Of a DNA stretch of 28,130 nucleotides, positions 8,277-16,494 are shown piece after piece. The stretch is from UBA3478 sp965662045 (lineage in GTDB: Bacteria > Bacteroidota > Bacteroidia > Flavobacteriales > Flavobacteriaceae): positions 1 to 28,130 of the forward strand of contig CBFIGE010000020.1 in assembly GCA_965662045.1 (NCBI GenBank), in the 5' to 3' direction. Made by a program: the position numbers and the translations under genes. The notes below the pieces were generated by a model that had not been told where the DNA came from, ran no database searches, and worked only from the letters and a program-made list of their open reading frames with translations. The stretch's first letter is position 1; each line of letters opens with the position of its first letter.

Positions 8277-8294
8277 AACATTTTTTAAAATGTT
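8277..8294. repeat. 18-bp perfect palindrome between aspS and the MORN gene
   Basis: AACATTTT and AAAATGTT form 8-base arms around a TT centre. It lies in the divergent intergenic region and overlaps the first of three phased AATGTTA repeats. It may be an operator or an AT-rich hairpin. Confidence 0.45.
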
Positions 8295-8316
8295 ATCTAA
8301 TGTTAATTTAATGTAA
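8289..8316 (+). repeat. Three phased AATGTTA direct repeats
   Basis: AATGTTA occurs at 8289-8295 and 8299-8305, then AATGTAA at 8310-8316, with periods of 10 and 11 bases (one helical turn). They end 20 bases before the -7 box of the secreted MORN gene, where an activator would bind. Confidence 0.45.
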
Positions 8317-8335
8317 ACTATTTGTAAATTTTTCG

Positions 8336-8343
8336 TATATTTG
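8336..8343 (+). promoter_or_regulatory. Candidate -7 promoter box for the MORN gene
   Basis: TATATTTG matches TAnnTTTG exactly. Transcription would start near 8349, after the ATG at 8346, which supports ATG 8367 as the translation start. No good -33 TTG is present, which would suit an activator-dependent promoter. Confidence 0.5.
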
Positions 8344-8366
8344 ACATGAACTTAAAGTTAAGCCTT

Positions 8367-8765
8367 ATGAAAAGAATGATAATAAGCATGATTATAGTAC
8401 TGTCTTTACAGTTGAGTTATGCACAAGAAAGTAGCGCAGAAACTAAGGGAACCACCACTACACTTAAGGTGTATAAGCAAGAAGCCAAAAAGAAAGACCT
8501 ACAAGGTATAACTGAAGTCACCTATTTTCACTCCAACGGTGAAATTGCCCAGACAGGCTTTTTAAAAGAAGGAAAACCTCACGGTGAGTGGACGCAGTAT
8601 GATCCAAAAGGCCTTAAAATTGCAAGTGGTAGTTATAAAAATGGAAAACGCCAGGGCAAATGGTTGTTTTGGAATTACGACACCCTTGATGAAGTTACCT
8701 TCAACAATAACAAAGTAGAACGCATTACCAAATGGAACAACACCAGCGTGGTGAGTAAAAATTAA
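8367..8765 (+). CDS. Secreted MORN-repeat-like protein
   Basis: This 132-residue protein begins with a signal peptide (MKRMIISMIIVLSLQLSYAQ, cleavage expected after AQ-like SYA). The mature part has two or three MORN_2-type repeats of the form G-x-x-x-x-G-K-x-x-G-x-W: GFLKEGKPHGEWTQYD, then GSYKNGKRQGKWLFW. Such repeats form beta-hairpins and are very common in exported Bacteroidota proteins; a specific role is not known. ATG 8346 is also in frame but lies upstream of the expected transcription start, so 8367 is preferred. Three phased direct repeats lie upstream of the promoter, and the gene ends 8 bases before a strong hairpin terminator. Confidence 0.8.
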   Translation: MKRMIISMIIVLSLQLSYAQESSAETKGTTTTLKVYKQEAKKKDLQGITEVTYFHSNGEIAQTGFLKEGKPHGEWTQYDPKGLKIASGSYKNGKRQGKWLFWNYDTLDEVTFNNNKVERITKWNNTSVVSKN

Positions 8766-8769
8766 AACA

Positions 8770-8801
8770 AAAAAGGTCCGAATTGTTTCGGACCTTTTTT
8801 A
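8770..8801. terminator. Bidirectional rho-independent terminator
   Basis: Stem GGTCCGAA (8775-8782), loop TTGT, stem TTCGGACC (8787-8794), flanked by A-rich sequence on the left and T6 on the right. It serves both the MORN gene (+) and the RND operon (-), which converge here. Confidence 0.9.
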
Positions 8802-11800
8802 TTATGAAGCCATAACAGTTCGTTGTGGCTTTTTTAATACTCTTAATTTGAGGCGATAACTGATGTGAAATAAGACTGGGACAATAATTAATGTAAGGAA
8901 GGTTGCGATGACCAAACCAAAAATAACAGTCCAAGCTAAGGGACCCCAGAAAATGACATTATCTCCACCTATGTAAATTTTGGGATCAAAATCAGCCATT
9001 AGACTGATGAAGTTGATATTTAAACCAATAGCTAAAGGGATAAGTCCTAGCACGGTAGTGACGGCTGTAAGAATTACCGGTCTTAAACGTGCCTTACCTG
9101 CCTGAATCACACAATAGGTGAATTCAGTAATCCCCAAATAATCTTTAGCTTCTAAACCCAATTCTTCTTTTTTACGCTGAATTAAAATATCGGCATAATC
9201 CAAAAGTACAACACCATTGTTCACTACAATTCCGGCCAGAGCAATGATTCCCATCATAGTCATCATGATGACAAAGGGCCATCCTGTAAGCATCAACCCT
9301 CCAAAAACACCAATAAGACTCAAGAAGATGGCGATCATGATAATCATAGGTTTTGAAAGCCCTTTAAATTGGAAAATCAAAATCAACATGATAAGGCCAA
9401 GACCGGTGAAAAAAGCGCCCATTAAAAAGTCTTGTTGTTTGTTTTGCTCTTCGATTTGTCCAGTGTAATCGATAGAAACTCCTCTTGGTAAAGCTTCAAA
9501 CCCTTTCATATGCTCTTGAATTTCAGCCACAATTTCAACGGCATTTCCTCCTGGTTTTAATCCAGAATAAAGGCTGACCACACGTTCACCGTCTTTGTGT
9601 TTAATCGCGCTAAAGGTCGAGGTGTTTTTACTCGAAGCCAAAGCAGAAATTGGAATCTCTTTAATTTGGCCATCAGCCATATCTCTAAAGATGACGCGCT
9701 GATCAAAAAGTGCGGAATTGTTATAGCGCTGCTCTTGATTGAATCTGACGTTGATGTCATAGTCTTCTCCTTCTTTCTTGTATACTCCGGCCTTGTCTCC
9801 AAATAAAGATCTGCGAAGCTGCATTCCAATTTGGCCCACAGCTACATTTAGTTCTCCCGCCTTTTGACGATTGACCAAGACTTCCATAGAAGGTTTGTCT
9901 TTGTTGACATCTACTTTGAGACCTTCCATTCCAGCTACATTTTTCTTATTGATAAATACACTGATGCGTTCGGCTAGGCTGATTAAAGTATCGTAATTCT
10001 GACCCTCTAATTCAATATTTACAGGATAACCTGAAGGAGGTTCAACCAAGTCTTTTTCTACAGAAATGGTCACCCCTGGGTAGATTCCCGCGAGTTCTTG
10101 TTGAATTTGTTTTCTCAGGGCTTCAGAATCTAAACCCTTTCTAAATTTAAACTCTTTCATACCCAAGGTAATTTTTCCTCGGTGTGGCATATCAGAAATA
10201 AGACCGGTTTCGGTAAACGGGTTTTCAGCACCTCGACCGACTTGAGCAATGTTGTATTCGACGAGTGCATTTTCATTTTCTACGATATAAGCATCGTCTT
10301 TAACGATGTCAGCAACGCGCTTTTCAATTGCTTTGGTAATCGTATTGGTTTTTTCTATTGCCGTACCCTGAGGGTATTCGATATAGACGAAAATTTGGTT
10401 GGGAATGTTGTCTGGAAAAAACTCAATCTTCGTTCTACCACTGCCCACAGAGGCGCCAAAACTCACAAAGGCCGCGATGAGTAAAATCAAGGTGGCTGCA
10501 AAAAAGAAATAGACGTTTCTTCCTCTGAGTGCGAATTTCAATTGTTTCTCGTAAAAGTTTTCGAAACGCACCAGTGTAACGGTCTGAAATTTATACGCCC
10601 AACGACGAATCCCGTAGCGATAGATCCAAAACATAGCTGAAACAACAATCATTAAGGTTCCAAGACCTCTAAGTGGCCCTCCAATTAAAATGATAAATAG
10701 GCCAAGACCTCCAAAAATTGAAGTCATTCTCACCAGTGTTTTAAAAGGAATCACAGTATCTCCAATAGTCATAAACTTTGAAACCAACATGGAATTGATA
10801 AATATGGCCACAAAAAGCGAAGAACCTAAAACCACCGAGAGTGTAATAGGAAAATAAATCATGAATTGACCCATAACCCCTGGCCAGAGACCTAAGGGAA
10901 CAAAAGCTGCCACCGTAGTGGCTGTAGAGATGATAATCGGCACCGCAATTTCGCCGATTCCCTGTTTTGCAGCTTGTATGCGACTCATTCCCTCTTGTTC
11001 CATCAAACGATAGACATTTTCAACCACCACTACTCCATTGTCTACCAACATTCCTAAGCCCATAATTAATCCGAACAAAATCATGGTGTTTAGGGTATAG
11101 CCCAAAGCACTGAGAATCATAAAAGACATAAACATCGACATCGGAATGGCGAATCCGACAAAAATGGCGTTTTTGAATCCTAAAAAGAACATCAAAACAC
11201 CTACCACGAGTATAATTCCAAAGATGATGTTGTTAACCAAATCATCTACTTGACTCAAGGTTCTTTCACTAGAATCATTGGTGATACTCAGATCGAGATT
11301 AGGTGGAAAATAATTTACTCTTGCCTCTTCTACAATAGCTCTAATTTTTTCAGAAGCTTTGATGGCATTTGCTCCAGAACGCTTTTTGATATCGAGCATT
11401 ACCACACTTTGGCCTTTTTCTCGAGCATAAGTTGTAGTCTCTTTTGGTTTGAATCGCACCTCTGCGATGTCCTTCAAATAAATGGCTCCGCGTTCAGATT
11501 TCACCACAAACTCTTCGAGCTCTGCGGGCTTTTGAATCTCACCTAAGACACGTATGGTTCGACGTTGTCCACTGCTGACTAAATTACCTGCAGAGAGTGT
11601 CATATTTCCGTTGCGAATACTATTGATGACATCATCAAAACTTACCTGCGCAGACATCATTTTGTAAATGTCTACGGCAACCTCCACTTCTTTGTCTTGA
11701 ACTCCTCTTAGATCTACGTCCTTTACCTCTTCTACTTTTTCAATATCATCTTCTAAATATTCTGCAAAGGCCTTGAGTTGTTCTACAGGATAATCTCCAC

Positions 11801-12284
11801 TCAGATTTACATTTAATAGGGGTATAGCTTCTGATATGTTTAGATCGAATACACTTGGTTCGACCTTAGCTCCATTGAAGACGGGCCAATCTTCCGAGGC
11901 TTTTTCTGCATCAACCTCGTCTTTTACCCTTTGCTCTGCTTCAGGAATCGAAAGCTCTTGATCAAATTCAACAGTTATAATTGCATAATCTTCCTGAGAA
12001 GTGGAGACCACTTTGACCACATCGGAGATGTTTTTCAATCGATCTTCTAGGGGATCAGCTATAAGACGTTCCATGTCTTCTGCCGTATTTCCGGGATAAA
12101 TCGTGCTGATGAAAATCTTAGTCTCTTTTACTTCGGGAAACTCTTCTCTAGGCATAGAGAGGTATGAAGAAACCCCGATAAACAAAAAGAGTGAAATCAT
12201 TACATAGATTACCGATGGATTATCTATGGCCCATGAAGAGGGTTTAAACTCTTTTATTTTGTGTTTTAAATTATCCATTTTCAT
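8802..12284 (-). CDS. RND efflux transporter permease subunit (inner-membrane pump)
   Basis: This 1160-residue protein is a proton-driven inner-membrane pump of the RND superfamily, forming a tripartite system with the adaptor and TolC-like genes directly upstream. It has the usual plan: TM1 near residues 26-42, a large periplasmic porter loop starting PREEFPEVKETKI, TM2-6, an extra hydrophobic stretch in the middle, TM7, a second periplasmic loop and TM8-12. In TM4 the motif is GMLVDNGVVVVENV, so D415 is kept but the second Asp of AcrB (D407-D408) is N416. In TM10, AGIVVNNGVVLLD has Asn where AcrB has K940. Both features are shared by many non-AcrB RND pumps. The substrate (drug, lipid or other hydrophobic compound) is unknown; a heavy-metal (CzcA) type is less likely. 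Its ATG shares one base with the adaptor's TAA (TAATG). Confidence 0.92.
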   Translation of the reverse strand: MKMDNLKHKIKEFKPSSWAIDNPSVIYVMISLFLFIGVSSYLSMPREEFPEVKETKIFISTIYPGNTAEDMERLIADPLEDRLKNISDVVKVVSTSQEDYAIITVEFDQELSIPEAEQRVKDEVDAEKASEDWPVFNGAKVEPSVFDLNISEAIPLLNVNLSGDYPVEQLKAFAEYLEDDIEKVEEVKDVDLRGVQDKEVEVAVDIYKMMSAQVSFDDVINSIRNGNMTLSAGNLVSSGQRRTIRVLGEIQKPAELEEFVVKSERGAIYLKDIAEVRFKPKETTTYAREKGQSVVMLDIKKRSGANAIKASEKIRAIVEEARVNYFPPNLDLSITNDSSERTLSQVDDLVNNIIFGIILVVGVLMFFLGFKNAIFVGFAIPMSMFMSFMILSALGYTLNTMILFGLIMGLGMLVDNGVVVVENVYRLMEQEGMSRIQAAKQGIGEIAVPIIISTATTVAAFVPLGLWPGVMGQFMIYFPITLSVVLGSSLFVAIFINSMLVSKFMTIGDTVIPFKTLVRMTSIFGGLGLFIILIGGPLRGLGTLMIVVSAMFWIYRYGIRRWAYKFQTVTLVRFENFYEKQLKFALRGRNVYFFFAATLILLIAAFVSFGASVGSGRTKIEFFPDNIPNQIFVYIEYPQGTAIEKTNTITKAIEKRVADIVKDDAYIVENENALVEYNIAQVGRGAENPFTETGLISDMPHRGKITLGMKEFKFRKGLDSEALRKQIQQELAGIYPGVTISVEKDLVEPPSGYPVNIELEGQNYDTLISLAERISVFINKKNVAGMEGLKVDVNKDKPSMEVLVNRQKAGELNVAVGQIGMQLRRSLFGDKAGVYKKEGEDYDINVRFNQEQRYNNSALFDQRVIFRDMADGQIKEIPISALASSKNTSTFSAIKHKDGERVVSLYSGLKPGGNAVEIVAEIQEHMKGFEALPRGVSIDYTGQIEEQNKQQDFLMGAFFTGLGLIMLILIFQFKGLSKPMIIMIAIFLSLIGVFGGLMLTGWPFVIMMTMMGIIALAGIVVNNGVVLLDYADILIQRKKEELGLEAKDYLGITEFTYCVIQAGKARLRPVILTAVTTVLGLIPLAIGLNINFISLMADFDPKIYIGGDNVIFWGPLAWTVIFGLVIATFLTLIIVPVLFHISYRLKLRVLKKPQRTVMAS

Positions 12285-13450
12285 TAGTCTAGGCTGCTTA
12301 CTATTTCAACTTCTTGATTGTCTCTAACTCTACGTGCTCCCTCTGCGACTAAACGATTGCCAACCGCTATTCCCGAAGTCACTTCCATAAGGTCATCTTG
12401 TGATTCTCCAGTCTCAACAATTCGTCTTCGCACCACAGTTTTGTTATTCTCGTTTTCGATCACGTATACAAATTGATTGCCCTCGGCATTTTCTGAGAGT
12501 AAACTTTGAGGAATCAACATGGCATTTTCATTGAAATAATCTCGAATCTGAACCTTGGCTGTTAGATTCGGCTTGATATCTTCATTTTCGTTACTGAGCT
12601 TTACCTGGGCTTTGAAAGATCTATTGCCTGGATTAATAAAACTTCCTGTATGGTGGATAGAAGTATCAACTGTTCTATTCAAAACAGGAATAAATACTTT
12701 CGTTTTTGTTCCGTTCACTACAGTCGCCACATAGGCTTCTGGCACATCGACCTCAAGGTACATTTCAGTGAGGTTAACTACCCGAAAAAGCGCTGAGCCA
12801 GCACCAGGTGCAACTACCGCCCCTTCTTCAAAGAAAACCTTGTCTATTCTACCTGCAAAAGGAGCGTAAACCTTCGATTTTTTCAGTTGCTGCTCTAAGG
12901 ATGCTTTGGCTTGAACACTCGCTTCATAAGATGTCTTTGCCTGCAAAAACTGAATTTCAGAACCAATTTTTTGATTCCATAAACGCTCTTGTCGCTCGAA
13001 AGTAGTCTTGGCCAAGGCGAGCTGAGCTTCGAGTTGGGTCAATTGGCTTGACATTCCCCCATCGTCTACACGTGCTATTAACTGTCCTTTTCGAACAGCC
13101 TGCCCTTCTTTGACGAAAACCTTTTTTAAAGTTCCAGGCATTTCAGGATAGATCAATAAGTTTTGCTTGGTTTGAACACTTCCTTGTAATTCAATATAAT
13201 GTTCGAAAGGTTGATTCGTCACTTCAAAAATACTCACTAGCGCAAGTGCTCCCCTTTCACCCATGTTGGAGATGGCATCATCGAGTAGTTCAATCTGTTT
13301 TTCAATTACAATTTTTTCTTCTGTAAGTTGTGTTCTGGTTGCTCTAAGCTCAACAAGGTTTCGATCTTCAATTAGCTGTTCAACCGATTTTTGTTTATCG
13401 GCACATGCCGCCAATAACAATAGAGCAAATAATTTTATGATGTGTTTCAT
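12284..13450 (-). CDS. RND efflux periplasmic adaptor (membrane fusion protein), lipoprotein
   Basis: A 388-residue adaptor bridging the RND pump and the TolC-like channel. The N-terminus is a lipoprotein signal (MKHIIKLFALLLLAAC) with the lipidated Cys at residue 16. Next comes an unusual heptad-rich segment (about residues 22-65, EDRNLVELRATRTQLTEE onward) before the first barrel/lipoyl half, which includes IYPEMPGTLKKVFVKEGQAV. The central hairpin (SSQLTQLEAQLALAKTTFER to SLEQQLKKSK) is followed by the second lipoyl half AGRIDKVFFEEGAVV and beta-barrel domains. It lies 16 bases downstream of the TolC gene and is coupled to the pump by a TAATG junction. Family assignment is firm; substrate is unknown. 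Confidence 0.93.
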   Translation of the reverse strand: MKHIIKLFALLLLAACADKQKSVEQLIEDRNLVELRATRTQLTEEKIVIEKQIELLDDAISNMGERGALALVSIFEVTNQPFEHYIELQGSVQTKQNLLIYPEMPGTLKKVFVKEGQAVRKGQLIARVDDGGMSSQLTQLEAQLALAKTTFERQERLWNQKIGSEIQFLQAKTSYEASVQAKASLEQQLKKSKVYAPFAGRIDKVFFEEGAVVAPGAGSALFRVVNLTEMYLEVDVPEAYVATVVNGTKTKVFIPVLNRTVDTSIHHTGSFINPGNRSFKAQVKLSNENEDIKPNLTAKVQIRDYFNENAMLIPQSLLSENAEGNQFVYVIENENNKTVVRRRIVETGESQDDLMEVTSGIAVGNRLVAEGARRVRDNQEVEIVSSLD

Positions 13451-13466
13451 ATTTTTTGATTGATGA

Positions 13467-14807
13467 TTAAAGTGATGTATTCATTAAATTTTCAAGTTCG
13501 ACTCTGGAGCTAATAAGATTTTGCATCGTAATTAAATATTCCTGCTGACTCTCGAAGAGCTGAAGCTGCGCCTGCCTCAAATCAAAACTGCTGCTAATTC
13601 CCTCTTTAAATTTGATTTCATTTTTTTGAGCGATGCGCTCGGCGAGTTTTAAATTTTGACGACTGTTATTGTACAAATCGATGGCTAGTTCATAGGCACT
13701 GCTTTTGTTAGCGTAATCAAGCTCGAGAAGAGATATAGTTTCTTCTTTCTGTGTTTGAGCCTGTTCGTAAGCAATTTTAGCACGCTGTGTTTGAGCTGTT
13801 CTCAAAAGAGAACTGAAAATTGGAATTTCAAGATTGACACCAACAATGGAAGACTGAAACCACTGATTGTCTTCACCCAAGAAATTAAAGGAATCTGAAA
13901 AACTATTTTGACCATAAGACCAAAAAGCAGACAGGGTTGGTAAGGCCTTACTCTTGGCCAATTTCAGCTCTAAAGAACGTTGGCTATTTAAGTTTGACAC
14001 CATTTTAAAATCTACATTTTGGTCTAACTCAAAACCTCTTTCTAAGAGTGCTCCGACAGCGTCTTTGGCAATGATATCATCGATACTTTCGCTGAGTTGA
14101 AGCTCGGCTGAAATCGGTCTTCCCATGACAAGGTTCAACATCTGATGACTAATTTCAACAAGACGCTTGCTGTTTTTCAACTGACTTTCTATGTTGAAGC
14201 TTGTAATTTTTAATTGCTCTAGTGCTTCTTCTTCGATGAGTCCATTTTCCATAAGGGCAGTCACCTCTCTTATGCTTTGATCTAGGTTGACCTTATTCAT
14301 TGACAACAAGGCTGCACCTGCCTCGGCAATAAGCACATTAGTGTAGGATTTAACTGTTTGTGTACGCACTTCTAACTGCGTTTTTTCGAATACGTTTTTA
14401 CTGTAATCCATGAAGGTTTTTGTGGCTTGTACGCCTACAATATAACTTCCATCAAAGAGTAATTGATTCCACCGTACACTTGCATTTATCGATTGGGGTT
14501 GTCCAAAAACCAATGTGGTATAGGTACCTGGATCTCCTCCAAAAAATTCGGCGGGTATCTGAGCTACGGGTTGTTTTAATTGATTTTGATACTGCATTGA
14601 CCCAGCAATTTGAGGCAAACCTGAGGCAATAGTCATCCACTTTTGAGCTTCAGCGTCTTTTAAATCTCGGCTGGCATTTTTCAAATTGCGATTGAAATTT
14701 AGAGCGTAATCTATGGCCTCATTCACACTAAAACGGGTGCGTTGATTCTCTTGAGCACCGATTACTGTACTGTATAATACAAGCATGGTGAGCAACACTT
14801 TTTTCAT
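13467..14807 (-). CDS. TolC family outer-membrane efflux channel
   Basis: A 446-residue protein with a cleavable signal peptide (MKKVLLTMLVLYSTVIGAQ). The mature part is two long helical repeats typical of TolC/OprM: the first starts FSVNEAIDYALNFNRNLKNA, the family's AL..NP.L-like entry, and the second begins near residue 250. Late helices include LELDYANKSSAYELAIDLY and FKEGISSSFDLRQAQLQLF, the typical GxxSxxDLLxAQ motif before the final helix. The protein trimerises in the outer membrane to form the exit duct for the adaptor and RND pump. It follows the TetR gene by 6 bases, indicating a single operon. Confidence 0.94.
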   Translation of the reverse strand: MKKVLLTMLVLYSTVIGAQENQRTRFSVNEAIDYALNFNRNLKNASRDLKDAEAQKWMTIASGLPQIAGSMQYQNQLKQPVAQIPAEFFGGDPGTYTTLVFGQPQSINASVRWNQLLFDGSYIVGVQATKTFMDYSKNVFEKTQLEVRTQTVKSYTNVLIAEAGAALLSMNKVNLDQSIREVTALMENGLIEEEALEQLKITSFNIESQLKNSKRLVEISHQMLNLVMGRPISAELQLSESIDDIIAKDAVGALLERGFELDQNVDFKMVSNLNSQRSLELKLAKSKALPTLSAFWSYGQNSFSDSFNFLGEDNQWFQSSIVGVNLEIPIFSSLLRTAQTQRAKIAYEQAQTQKEETISLLELDYANKSSAYELAIDLYNNSRQNLKLAERIAQKNEIKFKEGISSSFDLRQAQLQLFESQQEYLITMQNLISSRVELENLMNTSL

Positions 14808-14813
14808 ACTGAT

Positions 14814-15410
14814 TTATTCTGATTGATATTGATTTAAGTAAGCTAATCCTTGATCGGATGCGATTCCTCGAACGTGATAATCCAAGAAGGCTAATGTGAT
14901 TTTATTGTAGTCAAAGAGACGATCTGGATATACTTTTTTATCTGCAAAAGACATGTAGTTAAAAAAGTGTATCCGAGCCGTAAACTCCAAATCAAGTTCG
15001 GGGCGAAAGCAACCTACTTCGATTCCTCTTTTGAGATTTTGGGTCAAAATACCATACATCATTTCAAATTTGCCCTGGCGCTGACTTTCATAGAGCTTAG
15101 GGAAATATTTTTGCAATTGGTACTGTGGCGAGCTCTTTTCATTTTTTAAGTGCTTGCGCACAATCTGTCTAATCTCATAAAGCTCTTCAATGGGATGTAA
15201 AAGCTTTTGCTGAATTTCTGTGATCTCAGCATAGATTACCTCTGATAACTGTTCCGTACAGCACCTGACCAGCTGGGTCTTATTTTCAAAGAACGAATAA
15301 ATGGTTTTTTTGGAAATGGCCATTTCTCTAGCGAGATCATCCATAGTCACGCTTTTAAAGCCCAAATCTAAAAATAGCGAAGTCGCCACTTCTATAATTT
15401 TCTTTTTCAT
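14814..15410 (-). CDS. TetR/AcrR family transcriptional regulator
   Basis: A 198-residue regulator. The N-terminal DNA-binding domain covers about residues 1-50, with the helix-turn-helix in SVTMDDLAREMAISKKTIYS followed by FFENKTQLV, matching the TetR_N signature. The C-terminal ligand-binding domain is divergent, as usual. It is the first gene of the operon tetR-tolC-adaptor-RND, so it most likely represses its own efflux operon and releases on ligand binding. This is inference from position. A 26-bp inverted repeat lies 22 bases upstream of its start, placed to overlap the promoter. Confidence 0.93.
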   Translation of the reverse strand: MKKKIIEVATSLFLDLGFKSVTMDDLAREMAISKKTIYSFFENKTQLVRCCTEQLSEVIYAEITEIQQKLLHPIEELYEIRQIVRKHLKNEKSSPQYQLQKYFPKLYESQRQGKFEMMYGILTQNLKRGIEVGCFRPELDLEFTARIHFFNYMSFADKKVYPDRLFDYNKITLAFLDYHVRGIASDQGLAYLNQYQSE

Positions 15411-15417
15411 AGCAGCA

Positions 15418-15425
15418 CAAAATTA
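15418..15425 (-). promoter_or_regulatory. Candidate -7 promoter box for the tetR efflux operon
   Basis: Minus strand reads TAATTTTG (TAnnTTTG), 7 bases before the tetR ATG. The nearby inverted repeat covers the place where the -33 element should be. Confidence 0.4.
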
Positions 15426-15431
15426 CCACTG

Positions 15432-15457
15432 GAAACTTTAAAAACAGTAAAAGTTTC
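15432..15457. promoter_or_regulatory. Candidate TetR operator (inverted repeat)
   Basis: Perfect 8-base arms GAAACTTT (15432-15439) and AAAGTTTC (15450-15457) with a 10-base spacer. It lies directly upstream of the tetR promoter box, so binding there would block the efflux operon. Confidence 0.5.
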
Positions 15458-15498
15458 TAGAGTTTACAAAAATTTAACAATGCCTTTCTTTTAAGTCT

Positions 15499-15506
15499 TA
15501 ACTTTG
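15499..15506 (+). promoter_or_regulatory. Candidate -7 promoter box for the prenyl diphosphate synthase
   Basis: TAACTTTG matches TAnnTTTG, 13 bases before the ATG at 15520. The -33 TTG is not obvious. Confidence 0.4.
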
Positions 15507-15519
15507 AGACATAAAAAAA

Positions 15520-16494
15520 ATGAAAGCATTTAGTCCTTATATCGCACTTGTAGAAGACTTTTTTCAATCCAATTTAAAGTCTGAACCCCCTCATGGATTA
15601 TACGACCCCATAACCTACATTATGGGTCTTGGAGGAAAAAGACTACGGCCTGCACTACTGATGGCTTCGGGAGAATTATTTGGAGCCAAAAAAGAAAATT
15701 TAATTCAAGCGGCAGCGGCTATTGAATTGTTTCACAATTTTACCTTGGTACATGACGACATTATGGATGAAGCTCCACTGCGAAGGGGACAAGAAACCAT
15801 TCATCAAAAATGGGATCTTAATACCGGTATTCTATCCGGAGATGCTATGCTCATAAAGTCTTATCAGTTCTTTGAATCTTATCCGGCCAAAGTACAGGTA
15901 CAATTAGTTCAACTTTTTTCAAAAACAGCGCTGGAGGTTTGTGAAGGGCAGCAGTACGATGTAGAGTTTGAAAATCAGCAGAATGTGGAATTAGCGAAGT
16001 ACATTAAAATGATTTCGTACAAGACTGCAGTACTTATTGCGGCTGCACTTAAAATGGGTGCAATTATCGCAAATGCATCTGAAAAAGAACAAGATCAACT
16101 CTACGCTTTTGGCCTGAATTTAGGAATTGCTTTTCAAATACAAGACGATTATTTAGATGCCTTTGCCGATCCTGAGAAGTTTGGCAAGCAAGTTGGTGGA
16201 GATATTGTCGAGAATAAAAAAACCATACTAGTCATCAAAGCCCTTGAATTTGCATCAGAAAATCAGAAAGAAAAACTTCGCGATTTACTCTCTACACAAT
16301 CTGTAGACCAGAACCAAAAAGTAGAAATCGTAAAACAACTTTTTGTAGATACAGGTTCAGCGGCGTTCACAAAATCTGAAGTAGCACGCTACACCAAAAT
16401 GGCATTTGATTCTCTGGCTGAATTACAAATCGAAAACGAAAAAAAGAAATTACTTTTTGACTTTGCAAAAGAATTGATGGTCAGAGATCTCTAA
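15520..16494 (+). CDS. Polyprenyl (probably geranylgeranyl) diphosphate synthase
   Basis: A 324-residue trans-prenyltransferase that joins isopentenyl diphosphate to allylic diphosphates. The first Asp-rich motif is HDDIMDEAPLRRG (D79, D80, D83) and the second is QDDYLDAF (D209, D210, D213). GGKRLRPAL near residue 38 is the substrate-binding GK-R motif. The first motif is the short DDxxD form with an aromatic residue five places before it (F74) and a small residue at -4 (T75). In the family this pattern suits archaeal-type geranylgeranyl diphosphate synthases more than bacterial farnesyl synthases. The neighbouring lycopene cyclase agrees with a C20 product, but a longer quinone side-chain synthase is possible. 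Product length is inference. Confidence 0.88.
   Translation: MKAFSPYIALVEDFFQSNLKSEPPHGLYDPITYIMGLGGKRLRPALLMASGELFGAKKENLIQAAAAIELFHNFTLVHDDIMDEAPLRRGQETIHQKWDLNTGILSGDAMLIKSYQFFESYPAKVQVQLVQLFSKTALEVCEGQQYDVEFENQQNVELAKYIKMISYKTAVLIAAALKMGAIIANASEKEQDQLYAFGLNLGIAFQIQDDYLDAFADPEKFGKQVGGDIVENKKTILVIKALEFASENQKEKLRDLLSTQSVDQNQKVEIVKQLFVDTGSAAFTKSEVARYTKMAFDSLAELQIENEKKKLLFDFAKELMVRDL

Noticed and set aside
10182..10484. 100-residue frame antisense to the RND pump
   Set aside because: Lies wholly inside a well-supported gene and shows no domain; a shadow frame.
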